This document shows positions 8,886 to 16,928 of a stretch of DNA of 64,000 nt, one piece after another. The stretch lies in assembly GCA_964632305.1 (NCBI GenBank), contig CAZWBR010000009.1, positions 1 through 64,000 on the forward strand, given 5' to 3'. The translations under genes were made by a program, and so were the position numbers. The stretch is from CAZWBR01 sp964632305. GTDB taxonomy: Bacteria; Bacteroidota; Bacteroidia; Bacteroidales; Prolixibacteraceae. The notes beneath the pieces were generated by a model, which was not told where the DNA came from, did not search any database, and saw only the letters and a program-made list of their open reading frames with translations. How positions within the stretch are numbered: position 1 is the first letter of the stretch; each line of letters opens with the position of its first letter.

Positions 8886-9698
8886 CTAATTCAGTACCTT
8901 AACAGTTAGCTTTACATTGGTAAGGGGGCGGTCGTTCTTATCGGTCTTCAGAGCGGCGATTTTATCGATCACCTCGAAGCCGCTGATCACCTCGCCGAAG
9001 ATGGTGTACTGGCCGTCGAGCTGGGGATAACCGCCCACGGTGGTATAGGCTTTACGCTGCTCGTCGGTGAATTTGAGATGGTTGGGGTGGAGCAGTAGCT
9101 CGGCTTCGATCTGTTCCTTGATCGGGTCGGCGATAGCGCGAAACTCCTCGGTCTTCTTCTCTTCACGCAGTTGTTTCAGTTTGGCATTTACCGCGGGGGT
9201 CATCAGACGGGCCCTGATCTCCTTCTGGATCGGAAGGTTACGGGCCAGTTCGAGGGTGTCGAGCTCGCCGGGGCGGTAGACACGCCCCTGGATCAGGAAG
9301 AACTGCGAGATATCCGACTGTTTGAAAGGATTAATAGCATCGGGCTGGCGGGGGGCACAGAGAGCCCCTTTCTTGTGGATATGATTGGGACGGATCTCGT
9401 CGTTGACCGTGAAGGCGGGATCACCGTAGCCGATGCGGGCGCCGGGGGCCGCGTTGCGCGAGTCGCGTGAACCGCCCTGGATCATAAAATCTTTGATGAC
9501 CCGGTAGAAGAGGGTACCGTCATAAAATCCTTTGGCGGCCTCGGTGACAAACTTATCGCGGTGAAGGGGGGTATCGTTGTAGAGTTTACATTTGATATCT
9601 CCCATGGTGGTCGATATCAGGACGATCCGTTCGTTTCCCTGGGCAAAAACCGCAGCGGCGAAAGATAAAAACAGTATAGATAGCCAAAACGTTCTCAT
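8886..9698 (-). CDS. Periplasmic cyclophilin-type peptidyl-prolyl isomerase
   Basis: This is a 270-residue peptidyl-prolyl cis-trans isomerase. I start at the ATG that opens a signal peptide (MRTFWLSILFLSF, cleavage after VFAQ); a longer reading frame from 9764 would only add a charged leader ahead of it. The catalytic FYRVIKDFMIQGG segment is intact (about residue 65), as are ISQFFLIQG and QYTIFGEV. Between the last two is an unusually long helical, highly charged insert of about 80 residues (about 150-225), not present in ordinary PpiA/PpiB. It acts in the periplasm. It is one of three cyclophilins within 8 kb, each with an insert at this same point. Confidence 0.92.
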   Translation of the reverse strand: MRTFWLSILFLSFAAAVFAQGNERIVLISTTMGDIKCKLYNDTPLHRDKFVTEAAKGFYDGTLFYRVIKDFMIQGGSRDSRNAAPGARIGYGDPAFTVNDEIRPNHIHKKGALCAPRQPDAINPFKQSDISQFFLIQGRVYRPGELDTLELARNLPIQKEIRARLMTPAVNAKLKQLREEKKTEEFRAIADPIKEQIEAELLLHPNHLKFTDEQRKAYTTVGGYPQLDGQYTIFGEVISGFEVIDKIAALKTDKNDRPLTNVKLTVKVLN

Positions 9699-10080
9699 AG
9701 TGTCAACTCCTTTTCGAACGTAAATTAAATAAAAAAACGGGCCTTCGGCAAGCTCAGGTGCCATTGTTCGATGAATTGTATTCGTTAATCTATAGCTATT
9801 CCGCTATAAAAAATCGACAAATAAACACGAATAGTTCACAAATACACACAATTTTTCTTTTCACCCCAAACCCACAACGGGGCTTCTATCCAGTTATATA
9901 AAATGGCCTTTCCGAAGGCCCGGTATATTTCGGCAGAATTGTTTGGAATTTATTTTTAATCCCCTTACCTTTAAACATAAATTTCAGCGATTCAAAATAC
10001 AGGCATGTCTGTGAACAGCAATTGGGATGAGGGACTCACATGCGGGTTTCATCTGGACTTAAACAACCAAAATCCTACAA
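9699..10080. other. Intergenic region between divergent exported-protein genes
   Basis: No gene is visible. It contains CCTTCGGCAAGCTCAGG (about 9743-9759), a form of a short motif dispersed in many Bacteroidota intergenic regions, and AT-rich sequence that should hold the promoters of the two divergent neighbours. No clear TAnnTTTG box could be assigned. Confidence 0.5.
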
Positions 10081-10980
10081 ATGAACAAGAAACATTTATC
10101 GACGATCCTGTTTTTCACTGTTCTTATGATCGTTTTTACCCTGCAAGCCAACGCGAAGACCCTGTTGAGGCTCAATCCCCAGAAAGGGGCGACTTACGAG
10201 ATGACGATGGATATGCAGAACAAGATGGACCAGCAGATGATGGGCCAACAGGTCAAGATCGACCAGCACATCGTGATGGTGACTACCATGCATGTAGCCG
10301 ACCTGTTGCCTAACGGGAATTTCCTGATCGATTATAGTTATAAGGCCATCAGGATGGATATCAACGCGATGGGCCAGGTCACCTCCTTCGATTCCGATAA
10401 GAGCGACAATAACCCGGCATTAAGCCCGCTTAAGGATATCCTGAAAGCGAAACTAAAGATCGAGGTGACCCCCCTGGGCAAGACCGTCAAGGTGGAGGGC
10501 TTCGAGCAGTTCGCGCAACTGATGTCCAATCCGCAGTTGGCCCAAACCCTCTCGATGCTGGCCAGCGAAGAGTCGTTCAAGGCAAATTTCAACAATACCT
10601 TCAACTATTTCCCCGAAGAGATGGTGGATAAGGGCGATACCTGGAGCATTAAAACGAAGATGCCCACGCTGATGAACAGCGAGATTGCCGTCGATTACAA
10701 GGTCCTCGATATCAGCAAAGAGGATATCCGGCTGGCGGTCAATGCCGACATCAATATGGATTCGCCCATCGAACAGCAGGGAATGACTATGAACCTGAAA
10801 CTGGCCGGTAATCAAACGGGGACGATGGCGCTCGATCCCAGCGACGGGATGATGCGCGGTAGCGACCTGAAAATGAAATTCAATATGGAGATCAAGATGA
10901 AAAACCCGCAGAGCGGCGAAGATATGACGATCCCGATGGTGATGGATGCCACGGTGAAGATTAATGTTGACAAAAAATAG
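10081..10980 (+). CDS. DUF6263-like exported protein of unknown function
   Basis: The 299-residue protein has a signal peptide (about 1-25, ending QANAK). The mature part begins LLRLNPQKGATYEM and continues with alternating beta-strand sequence rich in Met and Gln (for example QNKMDQQMMGQQ). The pattern of a short repeated beta-sandwich, with one DAMGQVTSFDSDK-like stretch (about residue 95) and a PLGKTVKVEGFEQF stretch (about residue 125), resembles the DUF6263 family of Bacteroidota envelope proteins. No enzymatic motif is seen. It is followed directly by a terminator and transcribed alone. Confidence 0.65.
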   Translation: MNKKHLSTILFFTVLMIVFTLQANAKTLLRLNPQKGATYEMTMDMQNKMDQQMMGQQVKIDQHIVMVTTMHVADLLPNGNFLIDYSYKAIRMDINAMGQVTSFDSDKSDNNPALSPLKDILKAKLKIEVTPLGKTVKVEGFEQFAQLMSNPQLAQTLSMLASEESFKANFNNTFNYFPEEMVDKGDTWSIKTKMPTLMNSEIAVDYKVLDISKEDIRLAVNADINMDSPIEQQGMTMNLKLAGNQTGTMALDPSDGMMRGSDLKMKFNMEIKMKNPQSGEDMTIPMVMDATVKINVDKK

Positions 10981-11001
10981 ATAGATTTCTTTTCAGAACA
11001 G

Positions 11002-11033
11002 AGCTCTCGCCGTTATGGCGGGGGCTTTTTTTG
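11002..11033 (+). terminator. Rho-independent terminator after the DUF6263-like gene
   Basis: A GC-rich stem (GCTCTCGCC / GGCGGGGGC with loop GTTAT) is followed by seven T residues, 22 bp after the stop codon. Confidence 0.8.
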
Positions 11034-11039
11034 TGAAAA

Positions 11040-11152
11040 GAGACGGGGAGACTAAGAGACTAAGCGACGAAGTGAAAGCCAGCCGCCAATAAACAACCGC
11101 CAATAGCCTGAAGCCAAAAGCCAACCGCCAACGGCCACCAGCCAACCGCAAT
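11040..11152. repeat. Degenerate low-complexity repeat (GCCAA/CCGCCAA words)
   Basis: The stretch is built of imperfect GCCAAAAGCCAACCGCCAAC-like words preceded by GAGACTAAGCGACGAAG. The reverse complement of the same word set occurs at 18.0-18.1 kb. Confidence 0.55.
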
Positions 11153-11192
11153 TTTTCTTAATTTTATCTCAACAATCAATCACCTTGCAGCA

Positions 11193-11303
11193 ATGGCCGA
11201 TGTGCATGACCGGGCGACCCGGAGCTATAATATGTCGAGAATCAAGGGGCGCAACACCAAACCCGAAATGGTGGTGCGGAAATACCTTTTTGTGAAAGGC
11301 TTC
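11193..11303 (+). pseudogene. Truncated vsr (5' fragment)
   Basis: From an ATG the frame reads about 37 residues that match the N-terminus of very-short-patch-repair endonucleases (MADVHDRATRSYNMSRIKG, then NTKPEMVVRKYLFVKGF). It then changes abruptly into AT-rich sequence with no further Vsr similarity. The catalytic Asp and all later motifs are missing. The break coincides with the left edge of the AT-rich restriction cassette, so the older vsr was probably cut when the cassette arrived. Confidence 0.8.
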
Positions 11304-11343
11304 TTGAGAATAGGGCTTGGCAATTTCGTTTTTCCTTATAATT

Positions 11344-11823
11344 TTAATAAATACTTGTATTATCTTCATTCATGGAGTTCAATATTTGGTTAATACAAAT
11401 ATTGAACTCCTTTTTTATTTGATGTTCCCAAAATCTAAGTACTATCCATCCTTTATTCTTATATATTTGGTTATTAGTTGAGTCTCTTCGCATGTTATTC
11501 TCTATTTTGGGAATCCAAAAGTCGCGGTTTGATTTGATTTGATTTTTTTTTATTTCCCAATTAAAACCATGCCAAAATTCACCATCTACAAATATCACGA
11601 TTTTATGTTTTGCTATAACAATATCAGGAGTTCCTGGCATAGATTTGACATTTTTTCTATATCGAATTCCGAGACCCCAAAGGAATCTCCGAAGTTTTTG
11701 CTCTGGTTTTGTTTCTGTACTTCTAATTTTACTCATTAATTTCGAGCGTATATTAGTGGTATAGAATCCATTGTCTTCGTTAAATCTTGGGACTTTGATG
11801 TTTTCTTGAGTGTATTCTTCCAT
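11344..11823 (-). CDS. vsr: Very short patch repair (Vsr) endonuclease, variant
   Basis: This 159-residue endonuclease nicks beside T:G mismatches that arise when 5-methylcytosine deaminates. Visible motifs: LMSKIRSTETKPEQKLRRFL (about residues 29-48), PGTPDIVI with the catalytic Asp (about residue 68), IFVDGEFWHG (about residue 80), then the NMRRD and GWIVLRFWE motifs. The family's zinc-binding HGCFWH segment reads DGEFWH here, so the zinc ligand Cys and one His are absent. It has a 30-residue N-terminal extension. It is divergent from the C5-methyltransferase with a 98-bp gap, the usual partnership. Base composition is much richer in A+T than in the surrounding genes. Confidence 0.88.
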   Translation of the reverse strand: MEEYTQENIKVPRFNEDNGFYTTNIRSKLMSKIRSTETKPEQKLRRFLWGLGIRYRKNVKSMPGTPDIVIAKHKIVIFVDGEFWHGFNWEIKKNQIKSNRDFWIPKIENNMRRDSTNNQIYKNKGWIVLRFWEHQIKKEFNICINQILNSMNEDNTSIY

Positions 11824-11921
11824 TAAAAAATGACTTAATTAATCATTACAAATTTCTTTTATTTTAGATTTAAATGCAATAGATTTGTAACCATGTGTAA
11901 TCTTGTTTAGTTTGGTTATTT

Positions 11922-13160
11922 ATGAAGGAATATTATTCAATATCAGAGGTTGCAGACTTGTTGTCAGTAAGCAAAGAGACCTTAAGACGATGGGATCGAA
12001 ACGGTAAACTTACTGCAATACGAGAGCCAATGAGTAAATATAGAGTGTATAAGAAAGATCAACTTAAAATATTTGATGAGCTTGACTTTCTTTTTCATGC
12101 CAATGATTTCTCAAACCATGTTGAGCCTCAAAAATGTTATTCAACAATTGAATTGTTTGCCGGAGCTGGTGGCCTTGCTGTTGGTTTAGAACAGGCAGGA
12201 TTAAAATGTTTGGCTTTAAATGAAATTGATCATTGGGCGGCGGAGACACTTAGAAAAAATAGACCTGATTGGAATGTTATCGAGGATGATGTTAAGAATG
12301 TTTCTTTTAAAGATTACTTTGGTAAAATCGATGTAGTAACAGGTGGTTTCCCATGTCAAGCGTTTAGTTATGCTGGTAAAAAACTTGGATTAAATGACGC
12401 TAGAGGTACATTGTTTTATGAATTTGCCAGGGTCGTTCAAGAAACGATGCCTCCAATATGTATTGGTGAAAATGTAAGAGGACTATTAAAAAATGATGGG
12501 GGAAGGACAATACAAGGTATGATTTCAATTCTGGATGAAATAGGTTACACTGTGCTGCCTCCAAAATTGCTAAAGGCTATATTCTACAAAGTTCCTCAAA
12601 AACGAGAACGTGTATTGATCGTTGGTATTAGAAAAGACATTGAATATCAGTATTTTGAATTCCCTAAGCCATTTAAGAAAATATATAATTTACGTGATGC
12701 ATTAAAAAAAGGAGAGTTATTTAGTACTGATGTTCCATGTTCAATTGGCCAAAAATATCCTGAATCAAAGAAGTCTGTATTGGAATTAGTACCTGAAGGG
12801 GGATATTGGAGAGACTTACCAATAGAAGTTCAGAAATCATATATGGGTGGCAGTTTTTATTTAGGTGGTGGAAAAACGGGTATGGCCAGGCGCTTATCGT
12901 GGGATGAACCTAGTTTGACATTAACGTGCAGTCCGGCTCAAAAGCAAACTGAAAGATGTCATCCGGAAGAAACTAGACCATTTACTGTTAGAGAGTATGC
13001 AAGAATTCAGACCTTTCCTGATGATTGGCAGTTTTGTGGTTCAATATCGCAGCAATACAAACAAATAGGAAATGCAGTACCTGTCAATCTCGGTAGAGAA
13101 ATTGGATATTCTATTGTGAAATTTTTAAATTTATACTATAAGGATCTAAAAGCCGAATAA
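11922..13160 (+). CDS. DNA (cytosine-5) methyltransferase with N-terminal MerR-type HTH
   Basis: This is a 412-residue modification enzyme of a type II system. Residues 1-58 form a MerR/excisionase-type helix-turn-helix (YSISEVADLLSVSKETLRRW). The methyltransferase follows: motif I ELFAGAGGLAVGLE (about residue 76), motif IV GGFPCQAFS with catalytic Cys145, motif VI ENVRG (about residue 183), motif VIII QKRERV, and motif X GNAVPVNLG near the C-terminus. The target-recognition region lies at about 265-345. The HTH may let the protein repress its own promoter or that of vsr or the nuclease. The gene overlaps the convergent nuclease gene by 15 bp. AT-rich composition marks recent acquisition. 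Confidence 0.93.
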   Translation: MKEYYSISEVADLLSVSKETLRRWDRNGKLTAIREPMSKYRVYKKDQLKIFDELDFLFHANDFSNHVEPQKCYSTIELFAGAGGLAVGLEQAGLKCLALNEIDHWAAETLRKNRPDWNVIEDDVKNVSFKDYFGKIDVVTGGFPCQAFSYAGKKLGLNDARGTLFYEFARVVQETMPPICIGENVRGLLKNDGGRTIQGMISILDEIGYTVLPPKLLKAIFYKVPQKRERVLIVGIRKDIEYQYFEFPKPFKKIYNLRDALKKGELFSTDVPCSIGQKYPESKKSVLELVPEGGYWRDLPIEVQKSYMGGSFYLGGGKTGMARRLSWDEPSLTLTCSPAQKQTERCHPEETRPFTVREYARIQTFPDDWQFCGSISQQYKQIGNAVPVNLGREIGYSIVKFLNLYYKDLKAE

Positions 13161-13877
13161 TTGAGATTTTTTAATTTCTATAGTCAATTTTTGTAGCCCC
13201 AATTCAAAGCGGTTGTCAATGTTTAGGTTTTCAATGCTTTCATGTAATGATAACACTAAATTACTATAGAAGTTTGGATGCCCGGTAATTCTATGCCAAA
13301 AATCCTCGCCCACATATACTGGATGATATTCATTAATTTTTCTATAATGCATACTTAATTCATCAAAATTTCCATATAAAACTCCAACGATAAAATCGGT
13401 ATTTCTAATTTCTTTAAAAGCATTATTTGTCCTAGCGAGATTTATAGTATCTGAAAATTTCTTCATCAATGGAGCTACATCCTCATAATTAATAGTATTT
13501 GGTCCAGCTTTAAGTTGGCACCATTTTTTTCTATTGTCAATTTTATCAATAAACTCAATATCCATTCCTTTGATTAACGAGCCGCTTGCAATTTTCAAAT
13601 CGATAAACATGGATTGTATTCTTGTCCCAAATGATGTATTAATCGAGGTCCCTAATACTCTTGGGTAAAATAGTGCTTTTGCTACTCCTTCGGGATTATA
13701 ATTGTTCTCAAGAATTTTCGACAAATATCTGACAACAATTGGATTAATGTTGTAGGATTCTAATTTTGAATGCTTCTTAATTGTTGAATCTAGATGTCTT
13801 TCAAAAATATTTGTTTCAAAATAATCTACAATCTCATCGATTAACTGCATCTTTTCCATAATGATTAGTTTTTTCAA
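13146..13877 (-). CDS. EcoO109I-like type II restriction endonuclease
   Basis: The 243-residue protein (or 237 from the ATG at 13859) sits convergent to the C5-methyltransferase. From memory of the family it shares several segments with EcoO109I: a SFGTRIQSMFIDL-type region, the core WCQLKAG...INYEDV, then FIVGVLYGN, and VYVGEDFW near the C-terminus. The spacing of an acidic patch (about residue 103) before QLK (about residue 118) suits a PD-(D/E)xK nuclease in which Gln replaces the acidic residue before the Lys. EcoO109I cuts RGGNCCY; the specificity here is unknown. No homology search was run, so the family assignment is moderate; a restriction role is well supported by context. Confidence 0.72.
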   Translation of the reverse strand: MKKLIIMEKMQLIDEIVDYFETNIFERHLDSTIKKHSKLESYNINPIVVRYLSKILENNYNPEGVAKALFYPRVLGTSINTSFGTRIQSMFIDLKIASGSLIKGMDIEFIDKIDNRKKWCQLKAGPNTINYEDVAPLMKKFSDTINLARTNNAFKEIRNTDFIVGVLYGNFDELSMHYRKINEYHPVYVGEDFWHRITGHPNFYSNLVLSLHESIENLNIDNRFELGLQKLTIEIKKSQLFGF

Positions 13878-13974
13878 ATGTAGTAATAATAAATATGGAA
13901 AGTAATATGTTTTGAAATTATGATCTTTATGGTTGTAAATATGATTAGAAGTACGTTAAATATATTTGTCTTAG

Positions 13975-14103
13975 CCCTTGAACAATAAAGATTTTGGTGA
14001 GAAGGATTTTACCAATCCCAATAATTGGTCGCTGGAGGTGTTGGAGCTCCCGGGCGGGGAGGAGACCATTGACGATTTTATCGAAAAGCTTAAAGCGGAT
14101 TGA
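13975..14103 (+). pseudogene. 3' remnant of an unrecognised gene at the cassette's right edge
   Basis: A frame open from 13975 to a TGA at 14101 encodes about 42 residues of ordinary composition (DFGEKDFTNPNNW, then a Leu/Glu-rich segment and TIDDFIEKLKAD at the C-terminus). It lacks a start and has the higher GC of the host genes. It begins exactly where the AT-rich restriction cassette ends. I do not recognise the family. Confidence 0.55.
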
Positions 14104-14116
14104 GGAAATCCGCTTT
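14092..14116 (+). terminator. Hairpin overlapping the remnant's stop codon
   Basis: A perfect 10-bp inverted repeat AAAGCGGATT/AATCCGCTTT with loop GAGGA spans the TGA stop of the gene remnant. It probably served as that gene's terminator. Confidence 0.6.
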
Positions 14117-14283
14117 CCTTACCACAGGGTAGCACAGAGGGGGAGCACAGAGGTTCACAGGGGGAATGAATAGTTGAAATCCTGACCGGGGCAACTATGC
14201 CTTTAATCCCTCTCTTCGCCTTGTTTTGTAATTAGTATTTCCGAATATTATACGTAGTTTCTTTATTGATTGAATATATTAAC

Positions 14284-14316
14284 TACGAACAAAGTACGAA
14301 CAAAGTACGAACAAAC
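14284..14316 (+). repeat. Three 11-bp direct repeats TACGAACAAA(G/C)
   Basis: TACGAACAAAG occurs twice in tandem and is followed by TACGAACAAAC, a period of exactly 11 bp. About 30 bp upstream is TACGTAGTTTCTTTAT. The same combination occurs inverted at 53853-53920. Confidence 0.75.
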
Positions 14317-14570
14317 CCCGGTTTTGGTCCGGCGAAAGCAGGGCGTTGAAAAGGGGATTATACCGTTGTTCGTTCCATATTCTGATAAACCGGATTTCCC
14401 GTAAAATACCGCGAAATATTATTTTAACCACAGGGTGACACAGGGAAGCCACAGAGTTTCACAGAGGAAAAGGATGGATTGGATTGGATCGCACAATTGA
14501 TAAAAGAATGACCGGGGGACTCGTTTCATTCAACGACAGTCACCCAGTCACTTTTCTTTTGGCGAATCGG

Positions 14571-15401
14571 TTATTTTTCGCGGATCACCTCCACCTTCAT
14601 GCGGATATCCTTCAGTGGGCGGTCGCCGGGGGCGGTGGGCCGGGCGGCGATGGAGTCGATCACGCTGAGGCCTTCGATCACCTCGCCGAAGACGGTATAG
14701 GCGCCGTCGAGATGGGGCGCCCCGCCGATGGTGGAGTAGACCTTCTTCTGCTCTTCGCTGAGCTTCGGCGGGTTCTGGGCGATCTTATCGGCGGCCTCCA
14801 TCCTCGTGCGACTGATCAGCAGTTCAAACCCTTCGCGGTTATTGGCCTGACGGAAGGCGTTGAGCGAGTCGGTCTTGCTGCTCATCATCTTGTTGAAGAG
14901 CGCTTCGAAAGCTTTCTGCGCCAGTTTATCCTCCATCGCAATCATCTTGGCGGAGTCGAGCACCTCGCCCTGTACGATATAGAACTGGGAGCCCGAGGAG
15001 CGGCGCTCGGGATTGGCCTGATCGCCGGTGCGGGCAGCGGCCAGCGCTCCTTTCTTGTGCAGAAATTTGGGATTGATCTCAGCCGGCAGGGTATAACCGG
15101 GATCGCCGCCACCCAGCGGCTGCTCGGCAGATGCATTCTTCGAGGCGGGATCGCCTCCCTGGATCATAAAGCCCTTAATGACGCGGTGGAAGAGCAGGTC
15201 GTTGTAGAAGCCCTCTTTGGCCAGCTTCAGGAAATTATCGCGGTGCTGTGGTGTCTCGTTGTAGAGCAGTACCTTCATATCGCCAAATTCGGTTTTGATC
15301 AGCACGATAGGTCCATCGGCAGCCGGCTTGGGCTGTGTGTTGCTGCAGGAGAAGATGGCCGTCAGGGCCAACAGGCAGAGGGCTATGGAGAAACGGTTCA
15401 T
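14571..15401 (-). CDS. Cyclophilin-type peptidyl-prolyl isomerase lipoprotein
   Basis: This 276-residue isomerase is attached to a lipid anchor (lipobox IFSC, Cys19). The cyclophilin core is intact: FHRVIKGFMIQGGDP (about residue 72), GGGDPGYTLPAEI, GSQFYIVQG and AYTVFGEVIEG. As in its two paralogues, a helical charged insert of about 80 residues separates the GSQFYIVQG and TVFGE strands (about 150-225). It acts in the periplasm, probably on outer-membrane or secreted proteins. It is separated from the other two cyclophilin genes by the DUF6263-like gene and the restriction cassette, which suggests an ancestral tandem array that was later interrupted. Confidence 0.92.
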   Translation of the reverse strand: MNRFSIALCLLALTAIFSCSNTQPKPAADGPIVLIKTEFGDMKVLLYNETPQHRDNFLKLAKEGFYNDLLFHRVIKGFMIQGGDPASKNASAEQPLGGGDPGYTLPAEINPKFLHKKGALAAARTGDQANPERRSSGSQFYIVQGEVLDSAKMIAMEDKLAQKAFEALFNKMMSSKTDSLNAFRQANNREGFELLISRTRMEAADKIAQNPPKLSEEQKKVYSTIGGAPHLDGAYTVFGEVIEGLSVIDSIAARPTAPGDRPLKDIRMKVEVIREK

Positions 15402-15806
15402 CGTGTTCTGTGTTTTAAGTTAATGACGGGATAAAGATAAGGAATTATGTTGGATCAGTGGTGGGGGAATGGGTGGATTGACGATTAACGAATAGCGATC
15501 GACGATTGACGATTTTTTTATCCGGGCATCGAATACGGAAGAGGCTATTTGAGGATGGAGAAAGGGATGATTGACGATTAACGAATAGCGATCGACGATT
15601 GACGATTTTTTTATCCGGGCATCGAATACGGAAGAGGCTATTTGAGGATAGAGAAAGGGAGGATTGACGATTAACGAATAGCGATGGACGATTTTTGAAA
15701 GAGAGATGGGAAGACGGAGAGACGAAGAGACTTAGAGACCGGGAGATGGGGATTTATCAGATGGAGCCATAACGGGTTAGGGTGATGAAGAATTAGTAAT
15801 GAGCTA
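15402..15806. other. Non-coding gap carrying a 93-bp tandem repeat
   Basis: Apart from the 93-bp tandem repeat (15476-15690), only low-complexity GAGAGACGAAGAGACTTAGAGACC-type sequence (about 15700-15740) is seen. Confidence 0.6.
15476..15690. repeat. 93-bp tandem repeat, 2.3 copies
   Basis: Copies begin at 15476, 15569 and 15662 with GATTGACGATTAACGAATAG; the first two differ at only a few bases and the third is cut short after about 30 bp. Each unit itself contains smaller CGATTGACGATT words. No coding potential is apparent. Confidence 0.85.
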
Positions 15807-16326
15807 AGCTTTTCCAAAGTTTTGAACCTTTGGAAAAGCTACTCACTGGTTCTGGATACAGACCTGAAAGGTCGGCATGTAACAGCACAGGGTGCAACCC
15901 TGTGAGAAGGAGCGTGTGGAGATATTGGAGGTCTGTAAGACCGAAATGTAATTGACGGGTTGAAAATATAAACAGGTGGAACTGAAATGGAGTTTGATAA
16001 TTGGATACATGCCGGCCTTTCAGGCCTCCTGAAGTTTGTATTGGCTTTATCCACAGGCCTGTCGGCCTGTGCTGTCACATATCGGGCTTTCAGCCCTGCA
16101 ATGCTCTCTGGGTCACTATGCAAGAGCTCTAAATATCGGGACTTTAGCCCATGGAAGTTCTATCCATCAATATAAACGAGGTCTTACATATCGGGCCTTC
16201 AGCCCTTTAGAATCAATTTTGTTTGATTTATTCCAGACCTGAAAGGTCGGCATGTGACAGCACAGGGCGGAAGCCCTGTGGGTAGGAGTGTGTGCGGATA
16301 TTGGAGGTCTGTAAGACCGGCATGTA
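15807..16326. repeat. Palindromic REP-like units left of the tyrosine transposase
   Basis: The block opens with the hairpin AGCTTTTCCAAAG/CTTTGGAAAAGCT (15807-15840). Then come units of about 93 bp: forward at 15859-15950, inverted at 16006-16098, forward at 16234-16326, plus partial pieces near 16133 and 16186. Each unit holds three stem-loops (such as AGACCTGAAAGGTC, CACAGGGTGCAACCCTGTG and AGGTCTGTAAGACC). Stem bases change in pairs between copies so the hairpins are preserved. Confidence 0.85.
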
Positions 16327-16450
16327 TTGAAAGCGGAGTTGATGTTTGTATTTAATGATTCTCATATTCAATTCTTTATATCCTATTTAATTCGGGGAAT
16401 TCTTTCAAATATTTCCGCAATTTCTTATTTTTGAATAAATACTCTAATCT

Positions 16451-16897
16451 ATGTCTCAATCTTTAGCTAAAGTAAATCTCCATATTGTCTTTTCAACAAA
16501 GCATGGACAGAACCTGATCAAAGATGAAATTCGACAAGAACTTCACTCCTATATAATCGGTACGTTAGCAACTTTTCACTCCTATACCTATGAGTTATAT
16601 GCCAACCCTGACCATATCCATATTCTTACAACACTTTCAAGAACAATAACGATAGCTAACCTGGTGTCGAAGATTAAAACTTCATCCTCCGGTTGGATTA
16701 AAGAGAAGGGGATCCGAGATTTTGACTGGCAGGATGGATATGCGGTGTTTTCGGTAAGCGACTCTCTTGTTAATACTGTTCGTCAATATATTTTGAATCA
16801 ACCTTCTCATCATCATAATGTGACATTTAAGGAAGAGTTGAGGTGGTTCTTCAGAGAGAATGAAATTGATTTTGATGAGCGATATGTGTGGGATTAG
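16451..16897 (+). mobile_element. REP-associated tyrosine transposase (IS200/Y1 family)
   Basis: The 148-residue protein is a single-domain Y1 (HUH) transposase. It has the opening SLAKVNLHIVFSTKH, the metal-binding HUH motif PDHIHIL (about residue 58) and the catalytic Tyr in VNTVRQYILNQPSHH (about residue 113). The family acts on palindromic single-stranded ends, and the gene is flanked on both sides by inverted copies of hairpin-rich units. Length and motifs look intact, so it may be active. A copy of the repeats without any transposase occurs at 54.8-55.1 kb, the pattern expected when this enzyme mobilises short non-autonomous elements. Confidence 0.9.
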
Positions 16898-16928
16898 GTT
16901 GGTTTTCGAATTATGGGCACCGATTTGA

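Larger units (their letters stand above)
13878..14570. other. Gap with gene remnant, terminator and dispersed repeats
   Basis: The first 95 bp belong to the AT-rich cassette. Then come a 3' gene remnant with its terminator (13975-14116), CACAGAG-type low-complexity words (14118-14165 and 14427-14475), and an element with three 11-bp direct repeats (14284-14316). No intact gene is seen. Confidence 0.6.

Noticed and set aside
14484..15434. 316-codon frame on the plus strand
   Set aside because: It is antisense to the cyclophilin lipoprotein gene and shows no family features.
15476..15690. CRISPR array
   Set aside because: The copies are adjacent without unique spacers of regular size, and no cas genes are in the window.
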